This document shows, piece after piece, positions 58,767 to 64,000 of a stretch of 64,000 nucleotides of DNA (the first letter of the stretch is position 1; every line of letters begins with the position of its first letter). The notes under the pieces are model-generated. The model worked only from the letters and a program-made list of their open reading frames with translations. It was not told the DNA's origin and did not search any database. Both the position numbers and the translations under genes were made by a program. Origin of the DNA: Nocardioides sp. WS12 (GTDB taxonomy: Bacteria > Actinomycetota > Actinomycetes > Propionibacteriales > Nocardioidaceae); contig NZ_CP053928.1 in assembly GCF_014108865.1 (NCBI RefSeq), positions 4,154,001 through 4,218,000 on the forward strand. The letters are read 5' to 3'.

Positions 58767-59323
58767 GCACCACCAGCGGACTCACCTTTCGGGACCGGCA
58801 AGGCCATCGCATCGGCACCCTGAGTGTGGCGAATGTGCTGGCGTGGCTGGCGATCGTGGCGCCGATCGTCATCGCCGCCCAGGTCATCCGCACGGCGGCT
58901 CCGGCCTCGCCGTGGTGGCCGGCCGTGGTGCTCGTCCTGCTGGCCGTGGCCACGGCCGATCTCCCCGACAGCATGTTCCCGCTCTCGACCGTGCTGGCGA
59001 CGGCGGGCTGGTGGATCGCGACGGTCGAGGACGTGCGGCTCGGGCCGACGGTCGTGGTTGCGTTGTCCCTGCTCGTCTTCCACGTCGCCGCCGGCCATGC
59101 CGCGCTCGGCCCTCCGGGACGCGACGACGACGCCGCAGTACTCCGAGGTGTGGTGGCGCGCATCGCCCAGGTGGGAGCACTGACCGTCGTCCTCGCGGCG
59201 GTCGCCGGCGTCACGACGGGGCGGGTCGACGTACCGCCGGTGGTGCTCGGTCTGGCGCTGATCTCGACAGGCGCACTGCCCTGGTTGGCGGGTCGCTGGA
59301 AGCGATTCGGCGCGGGACACTAG
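58763..59323 (+). CDS. Integral membrane protein of the MoxR operon, unknown
   Basis: A 186-residue protein with about five hydrophobic helices (first about 24-42, VLAWLAIVAPIVIAAQVI; last near 160-178). No motif recognised. ATG at 58763 overlaps the DUF58 stop (ATGA). Last gene of the operon; the TAGTGT -10 box of the next gene overlaps its stop codon. Confidence 0.82.
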   Translation: MSTTSGLTFRDRQGHRIGTLSVANVLAWLAIVAPIVIAAQVIRTAAPASPWWPAVVLVLLAVATADLPDSMFPLSTVLATAGWWIATVEDVRLGPTVVVALSLLVFHVAAGHAALGPPGRDDDAAVLRGVVARIAQVGALTVVLAAVAGVTTGRVDVPPVVLGLALISTGALPWLAGRWKRFGAGH

Positions 59324-59365
59324 TGTCGGCCACGCAGGAGTACGTCAGTCGACAAGGAGTCAGCC

Positions 59366-59818
59366 ATGCGGGTGTTCACGACGTTCGAAGAGGTTGCCGA
59401 AGCAGCAGGCACCGAGCTCGGAACCACGGAGTGGGTCACCATCGACCAGCGCCGCGTGAACCAGTTTGCTGACGCGACCGGCGACCACCAGTGGATCCAC
59501 GTCGACATGGAGCGCGCCAAGAACGGCCCGTTCGGCGGCACCATCGCCCACGGCTACCTGACCCTGTCGCTCGTCCCGTGGCTCGGCAGCCAGGTCTTCA
59601 CGCTGCGCACCCCGGGCGCGAAGCTGAACTACGGCGTCAACAAGGTCCGCTTCCCCACTCCGCTCCTCGTCGGCAAGCGCGTCCGGCTGACCGTGAAGAT
59701 GGGCGACGTCGTCGACATCCCCAGCGGCAAGCAGCTCACCGTGCAGCACACGATCGAGATCGAGGGCGAGGCCAAGCCGGCCTGCGTCGCCGAGACCGTC
59801 GTCCTGCTGCTGCCCTAG
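59366..59818 (+). CDS. MaoC-family (R)-specific enoyl-CoA hydratase
   Basis: A 150-residue hot-dog-fold hydratase. The catalytic motif FADATGDHQWIHVDMERA contains the Asp/His pair, and GGTIAHGYLTLSLVP completes the active site. It hydrates enoyl-CoA to (R)-3-hydroxyacyl-CoA. The ATG follows AAGGAGTCAGCC, a good ribosome-binding site, and a TAGTGT -10 lies at 59321. The gene is followed directly by a REP-like element. Confidence 0.94.
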   Translation: MRVFTTFEEVAEAAGTELGTTEWVTIDQRRVNQFADATGDHQWIHVDMERAKNGPFGGTIAHGYLTLSLVPWLGSQVFTLRTPGAKLNYGVNKVRFPTPLLVGKRVRLTVKMGDVVDIPSGKQLTVQHTIEIEGEAKPACVAETVVLLLP

Positions 59819-59854
59819 GTTTCGAGGCTCGCTGGCGCTCGCACCTCAACCAGC
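59819..59854. repeat. REP-like element (family A), intergenic copy
   Basis: 36 bp beginning GTTTCGAGGCTCGC and ending CACCTCAACCAGC, directly after the MaoC stop. The outer GGTT/AACC and inner GAGG/CCTC bases pair into an imperfect hairpin. On the minus strand it supplies the last codons and TGA stop of the convergent DsbA-like gene. Confidence 0.85.
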
Positions 59855-60508
59855 GGTGGAGCGAGTCGACCAGGCCTGGTCGATGGCCTGCTCGAAGACT
59901 TCGGTCGGCTGCGCCCCGGAGATCCCGAACCGCTCGTCGATGACGAAGAACGGGACGCCACTGGCGCCGTAGGCCCGCGCCTGCGCGATGTCGGCCATCA
60001 CGTCGTCGCGGTACTCCTTGCTCGCGAGCACCTCATCCACGCGAGCTGTGTCGAGCCCGGCCTTCGCGGCCGCGGCCCGCAGCACGTCGAAGTCACCGAG
60101 CGACTCCCCACGGGAGAAGTACGACGCCAGGAGCTCCTCGAGCAGCGCGTGCTGGAGTCCGTGCTCCTTCGCGAGGTGGAGCAGCCGGTGGGCGTTGAGG
60201 GTGCGGGTGTGCGTGGCGTCGGCGTAGTCGAACTCCAGCCCCTCGGCGGCGGCGAGTTCCTCGACGTTCGCCATCATCGCCCGGGTGCCGGCCTCGTCCT
60301 TGCCGTACTTGCGGCCCAGCGCCTGCGCGATGCTCTCGGTCCCGACCTCGGGTGCGAACGGGTCGAGCTCGAACGAGCGGTAGACCAGCTCGATCTCCTC
60401 GCCGTGCTCGAAGCCCGTCTCTGCCAGATTCTTCAGCGCCTTCTCCAGTCGGCGCTTGCCGATGTAGCACCACGGACACACGACGTCAGCCCAGATCTCG
60501 ATACGCAC
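59846..60508 (-). CDS. DsbA/FrnE-family thioredoxin-fold oxidoreductase
   Basis: A 220-residue protein of the FrnE/DsbA-like group. The redox motif is CPWC (VVCPWCYIGKRRLEKAL) at the N-terminus, and GVPFFVIDERFGISGAQ supplies the cis-proline loop. No signal peptide, so it is cytoplasmic. GTG at 60508 is the start. The final residues and the stop codon come from the REP-like element shared with the MaoC gene's 3' flank, implying that the original C-terminus was altered by the insertion. Confidence 0.93.
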   Translation of the reverse strand: MRIEIWADVVCPWCYIGKRRLEKALKNLAETGFEHGEEIELVYRSFELDPFAPEVGTESIAQALGRKYGKDEAGTRAMMANVEELAAAEGLEFDYADATHTRTLNAHRLLHLAKEHGLQHALLEELLASYFSRGESLGDFDVLRAAAAKAGLDTARVDEVLASKEYRDDVMADIAQARAYGASGVPFFVIDERFGISGAQPTEVFEQAIDQAWSTRSTAG

Positions 60509-60632
60509 GTGGGGTCGAACAACATGAGGGTCCGGGTTGTTCCGACCCCGAGAGACCTCAGGGTCCGGTCAGGGGTGGATCAGGGGATCTGCCCGACGCG
60601 GCGGACCGCCGTGCTCCGCGAGTCTTCTCGAC

Positions 60633-61556
60633 ATGATCACTGTCGAGTCACTCTCCAAGTCCTACGGCGGCTTCAAGGCCGTCGACAACGTGTCGTTCAC
60701 CGCGCTGCCGGGCCGGGTCACCGGGTTCCTCGGCCCCAACGGTGCCGGCAAGTCGACCACCATGCGCGTCATGGTCGGCCTGACCGCCCCGGGCAGCGGC
60801 GACGTCCACGTGCTCGGTCGCCGGTTCCGCGACCTGCCCGACCCGGGCCGCGAGGTCGGCGTCCTCCTGGACGCTTCCGCCCAGCACGCCGGTCGCACCG
60901 GCCGCGAGATCCTCACCATCGCCGCCCTGACCATGGGCCTGCCCCGCACCCGCGTCGACGAGATGCTGGAGCGGGTCAGCCTCACGCCGGACGAGGCCAG
61001 CCGCCGGGTCCGCAACTACTCCCTCGGCATGCGCCAGCGCCTCGGCATCGGCACCGCCCTGCTGGGCAACCCGCAGGTGCTGATCCTCGACGAGCCGGCC
61101 AACGGCCTCGACCCGGCCGGTATCCGCTGGATGCGTGACCTGCTCCGCGGCTTCGCCGACGACGGCGGCACCGTGCTGCTGTCCTCGCACCTGCTGCACG
61201 AGATCGAGGTCATCGCCGACGACATCGTCGTGATCGGCAACGGCCGGATCGTCGCCCAGGGCACCAAGGACGAGTTGCTCGCCGGCGCCGGCACCCTGGT
61301 CCGGGCGACCGACGGCGTCGCCCTCGCCACCGCCCTGACCAGTGCCGGCATCACCGCCCGCCCGACCTCCGGCGGTGCCGTGCTCGCCGAAGGCGAACTG
61401 GCCCGCGTCGGACAGGCCGCCTTCGCCGCCGGCATCGCCGTCACCGAGCTCCGTGCCGCCGAAGGTGCGGGCCTCGAGGAGATGTTCCTGTCGCTCACGG
61501 CCGAGAGCCAGCGCGACGTCGCCAGCCACACCGATCCTGAAGGAGCAGCGGCATGA
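60633..61556 (+). CDS. ABC transporter ATP-binding protein (export type)
   Basis: A 307-residue ATPase of the drug/antibiotic-export (NatA/BcrA-like) group. Walker A GPNGAGKST, signature YSLGMRQRLGIG, Walker B LILDEPANGLDP and H-loop SSHLLHE are intact. The C-terminal 80 residues form the extra domain usual in this group. ATG at 60633 was chosen; GAGTCT 7 nt upstream may be a weak leaderless promoter. It overlaps the first permease gene by 4 nt. Confidence 0.94.
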   Translation: MITVESLSKSYGGFKAVDNVSFTALPGRVTGFLGPNGAGKSTTMRVMVGLTAPGSGDVHVLGRRFRDLPDPGREVGVLLDASAQHAGRTGREILTIAALTMGLPRTRVDEMLERVSLTPDEASRRVRNYSLGMRQRLGIGTALLGNPQVLILDEPANGLDPAGIRWMRDLLRGFADDGGTVLLSSHLLHEIEVIADDIVVIGNGRIVAQGTKDELLAGAGTLVRATDGVALATALTSAGITARPTSGGAVLAEGELARVGQAAFAAGIAVTELRAAEGAGLEEMFLSLTAESQRDVASHTDPEGAAA

Positions 61557-62371
61557 CCGCCACGACCCTCGCCCCCCGGGACGTCGTGGCGCCCAGCCGC
61601 ACCGACGTCCGTCCCGCGCCATCGCGGATCCCCTTCCGCCGCGTGCTGAACGTCGAACTTCGCAAGATGTTCGACACCCGCTCGGGCTTCTGGCTGATGG
61701 CGAGCATCGTCATCGCGTCCGTGATCGCCACCGCGCTCACGATCATCCTGGGCGACCGGGAGGACCTCACTTTCGACTCGTTCGCCGCAGCGGTGGGCAG
61801 CCCCATGTCGATCCTGCTGCCGATCATCGGCGTGCTCGCGGTGACCAGCGAATGGAGCCAGCGCACGGCACTGACCACCTTCACGCTGGTGCCGCACCGT
61901 CGTACCGTCCTCGGCGCGAAGCTGCTCAACACCCTGGTGATCGGCGCGATCTCCATGCTCGTCGCCCTGGGCGTGGGCGCCCTCGGCAACCTGGTCACGT
62001 CCGCGATCAACGGCACCGACCCGGTCTGGGACATCGCGTTCTCGACGTTCGCCCAGATCGTGCTCGCCAACGAGCTCGGCATGCTGCTCGGCTTCGCGCT
62101 CGGCCTGCTGTTCCGCAACTCGCCGGCCGCGATCGTCGGCTACTTCGTCGTCAACCTGGTGCTGCCCGGCTTGTCCGGTGCACTCGGCGCGGCGCAGGAG
62201 TGGTGGGCGGACAACGCCGGCTGGTTCGACCTGAACCAGACCCGCTTCCTGTTGTTCGACACCACCCTCACCGGCCAGGAGTGGGCACAGCTCGGCCTCA
62301 CCTCGCTGCTCTGGATCGCCCTGCCGCTCGCCATCGGCCTGCGCCTGGTACTCCGCTCCGAGGTGAAGTAG
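61553..62371 (+). CDS. ABC-2 type permease, first of a tandem pair
   Basis: A 272-residue membrane protein with about six helices after a cytoplasmic N-terminus. The core motif is FRRVLNVELRKMFDTRSGFW, followed by TSEWSQRTALTTFTLVP as in the ABC-2 permeases of actinobacteria. It works with the ATPase encoded upstream. It is closely similar to the next gene, including the ending LRSEVK versus RRSEVK. Substrate is unknown; lipids, antibiotics or peptides are possible. Confidence 0.92.
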   Translation: MTATTLAPRDVVAPSRTDVRPAPSRIPFRRVLNVELRKMFDTRSGFWLMASIVIASVIATALTIILGDREDLTFDSFAAAVGSPMSILLPIIGVLAVTSEWSQRTALTTFTLVPHRRTVLGAKLLNTLVIGAISMLVALGVGALGNLVTSAINGTDPVWDIAFSTFAQIVLANELGMLLGFALGLLFRNSPAAIVGYFVVNLVLPGLSGALGAAQEWWADNAGWFDLNQTRFLLFDTTLTGQEWAQLGLTSLLWIALPLAIGLRLVLRSEVK

Positions 62372-62373
62372 CC

Positions 62374-63204
62374 ATGACCACCTCGGAAGTCGAGGTCCGC
62401 ACGGGTGTGGGCGCCGCGCCCACCGCCGCCGTCCCCGCCCGTGCCGTCCCGGCAGCGACCCCGTTCCGCCGCGTGCTGAACGTGGAACTGCGCAAGATGT
62501 TCGACACCCGCTCGGGCTTCTGGCTGATGGTGAGCATCGGGGCACTCTCGGTCATCGCGACCGCCGCGGTCATCATCTTCGCGTCGGACAGCGACATCAC
62601 CTACGAGAACTTCGCGACCTCGATCGGCCTCCCCATGTCGATCATCCTGCCGATGATCGCGATCCTCGCGGTCACCAGCGAATGGAGCCAGCGCAGCGGG
62701 CTCACGACGTTCACGTTGGTGCCCGGTCGTGGCCGGGTCATCGGAGCCAAGGCAACGGCGACCTTCCTGGTCGGCGTCGTGTCGATGGCCGTCGCCTTCG
62801 CGGTCGGTGCCCTCGGCAACCTCGTCGGATCCGCCATCGTCGGCGTCGACACGGTCTGGAACATCCCCTTCTCGACGGTGCCGCAGATCGTCCTCGGCAA
62901 CCTGGTCGGGATGGCGATCGGGTTCACCCTCGGCGTCGTGCTGCGCAGCTCCCCGGCAGCGATCGTCGGCTACTTCGTGGTGTCGCTGGTGATGCCGGGC
63001 ATCCTGGTGCTGCTCGCCGAGGTGCGCGACTGGTTCTCCGACCTGCAGCCGTGGGTCGACTGGAACACCAGCCAGGTGAACCTCTTCGAAGGCGCCACGG
63101 ACACCGCCAAGGAATGGGCGATGCTCGGCTCCACGACCGCCATCTGGATCGTGGTTCCCCTGATCATCGGGGTCTTCTTCCTGCGGCGGTCCGAGGTGAA
63201 GTAG
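62374..63204 (+). CDS. ABC-2 type permease, second of a tandem pair
   Basis: A 276-residue paralogue of the preceding gene, sharing FRRVLNVELRKMFDTRSGFW and TSEWSQRSGLTTFTLVPGR, and diverging mainly in the N-terminal tail and the last loops. The pair could form a heterodimeric channel with one ATPase. ATG at 62374 starts 2 nt after the previous stop, and the codons GAGGTGAAG at the end of that gene double as its ribosome-binding site. A longer frame upstream is a shadow. Confidence 0.92.
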   Translation: MTTSEVEVRTGVGAAPTAAVPARAVPAATPFRRVLNVELRKMFDTRSGFWLMVSIGALSVIATAAVIIFASDSDITYENFATSIGLPMSIILPMIAILAVTSEWSQRSGLTTFTLVPGRGRVIGAKATATFLVGVVSMAVAFAVGALGNLVGSAIVGVDTVWNIPFSTVPQIVLGNLVGMAIGFTLGVVLRSSPAAIVGYFVVSLVMPGILVLLAEVRDWFSDLQPWVDWNTSQVNLFEGATDTAKEWAMLGSTTAIWIVVPLIIGVFFLRRSEVK

Positions 63205-63219
63205 CTCCACCTTGGTGGG

Positions 63220-64000
63220 TCAGCGACTGACGACCTCGGCCGCCTGCCGGGCGATCTCCAGCTCTTCGTTCGTCGGTACGACGAGCACCCGCACCCGCGA
63301 GCCGGGGGTCGCGATGTCGCGCGCGGACCGGTCGGGCGCCGCATTCGCCCCGGCGTCCAACTCGATCCCGAGGACCGACAGCCCCTCGAGCGCCCGTGCC
63401 CGCACCGGCGCGGAGTTCTCCCCCACCCCGGCGGTGAAGACGACCGCGTCGACCCGGCCGAGCGCGGCGGTGTAGGCGCCGACGTACTTTCGCAGGCGGT
63501 AGCAGTAGACGTCGAGCGCCTGCTCGGCTGCGGCGTCACCGCTCTCGGCGGCCGCGACCAGGTCGCGCATGTCCTGGCGACCCGAGAGGCCGAGGACGCC
63601 CGAGCGCTTGTTGAGCAGGTCGTCGATGTCGTCGATGTCCATGCCGGCGGTGCGGGCGAGGTGGAAGACGATCGCCGGGTCGACGTCGCCGCTGCGGGTG
63701 CCCATCACGAGCCCCTCCAGGGGCGTCAGGCCCATCGACGTGTCGATGGACGCGCCGCCGCGGACTGCGGTCGCGGACGCACCGTTGCCGAGGTGCAGCA
63801 CGATCACGTTGGTCTGTTCTGGCGTGCGACCCAACAGACGGGCGGCCTCGCGGGAGACGTAGGCGTGCGAGGTCCCGTGGAAGCCGTAGCGGCGGACCCG
63901 GTGCTCGCGCGCCACCTCGGCGTCGATCGCGTACGTGTAGGCACGGGCCGGCATCGTGCTGTGGAAGGACGTGTCGAAGACCGCGACGTGCGGCAGGTCC
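63220..64000 (-). CDS. ackA: Acetate kinase, C-terminal part (runs off the window)
   Basis: The visible 260 codons are the C-terminal two thirds of acetate kinase, which interconverts acetyl phosphate and ADP with acetate and ATP. The reading frame is open to the window edge (DLPHVAVFDTSFHSTMPARAY), so the N-terminus and start lie outside. Motifs: RRYGFHGTSHAYVS, VLHLGNGASATAV, MGTRSGDVDPA and FTAGVGENS. It converges on the ABC permease gene 15 nt away. A phosphotransacetylase gene upstream is likely but not visible. Confidence 0.96.
   Translation of the reverse strand, partial: DLPHVAVFDTSFHSTMPARAYTYAIDAEVAREHRVRRYGFHGTSHAYVSREAARLLGRTPEQTNVIVLHLGNGASATAVRGGASIDTSMGLTPLEGLVMGTRSGDVDPAIVFHLARTAGMDIDDIDDLLNKRSGVLGLSGRQDMRDLVAAAESGDAAAEQALDVYCYRLRKYVGAYTAALGRVDAVVFTAGVGENSAPVRARALEGLSVLGIELDAGANAAPDRSARDIATPGSRVRVLVVPTNEELEIARQAAEVVSR

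Overview
The window is high-GC, densely packed actinobacterial chromosome. The very GC-rich third codon positions, frequent ATGA/GTGA stop-start overlaps, many apparently leaderless genes with a TANNNT box 6-9 nt before the start codon, a PknG/GlnX/GlnH module, a DUF222-HNH gene and a BioQ-like biotin regulator all fit Actinomycetia. The overall flavour suggests Nocardioides or another Nocardioidaceae; that placement is inference.

Layout. 1-3.1 kb: the start of an unrecognised gene, a secreted M4 metalloprotease, and tRNA-Glu(CTC) and tRNA-Gln(CTG). 3.2-7.3 kb: a CPBP membrane protease, gltX, an FAH-family enzyme and a conserved actinobacterial protein. 7.4-10.0 kb: a MetN-MetI-MetQ importer. 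10.2-13.0 kb: small membrane/secreted proteins and a DUF222-HNH nuclease. 13.0-17.1 kb: a TetR gene divergent from a patatin-SDR-Baeyer-Villiger monooxygenase operon. 17.1-18.5 kb: zwf. 18.5-23.6 kb: a BioQ-like TetR divergent from bioB-bioA-bioF-bioD. 23.6-26.3 kb: an amidase and a TetR/FMN-reductase pair. 26.3-33.9 kb: citramalate synthase, a membrane Ser/Thr kinase, ilvE and leuB, with two candidate branched-chain amino acid leader peptides. 34.0-35.4 kb: a methyltransferase and an SDR. 35.5-47.8 kb: a ten-gene operon on the minus strand built around PknG. 47.9-50.1 kb: a YczE-like membrane protein divergent from a MocR regulator. 50.2-51.8 kb: serA. 52.0-55.3 kb: efeUOB behind an IdeR/DtxR-like box. 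55.4-59.3 kb: a DUF4129-MoxR-DUF58 operon. 59.4-64.0 kb: MaoC hydratase, DsbA/FrnE-like protein, an ABC exporter with duplicated permeases, and acetate kinase running off the right edge.

How the genes work together. gltX, its FAH neighbour, the Glu/Gln tRNAs, leuB and serA recall the neighbourhood seen in mycobacteria (serA1-leuB ... Rv2993c-gltS). Here it is opened up by citramalate synthase, ilvE and the PknG operon. Citramalate synthase, LeuB and IlvE act in isoleucine/leucine synthesis. An Ile-rich 13-residue leader peptide followed by a terminator lies in front of citramalate synthase, and a 14-residue leader containing Leu-Leu-Val-Ile followed by a strong hairpin lies upstream of leuB.

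The most unusual system is the ten-gene operon at 35.5-47.8 kb. In transcription order it encodes a TelA-like protein, an unknown 173-residue protein, a CbxX/EccA-like AAA ATPase, GlnX, the lipoprotein GlnH, a coiled-coil protein, PknG, a PP2C phosphatase, a vWA protein and an FHA protein. It joins the PknG amino-acid-sensing module to a vWA/PP2C/kinase triad of the kind seen in Ter-type stress systems. PknG, the phosphatase and the FHA protein carry similar N-terminal zinc ribbons.

Inverted repeats of two REP-like families are scattered through the window. Several lie in frame inside genes, and one supplies a stop codon.
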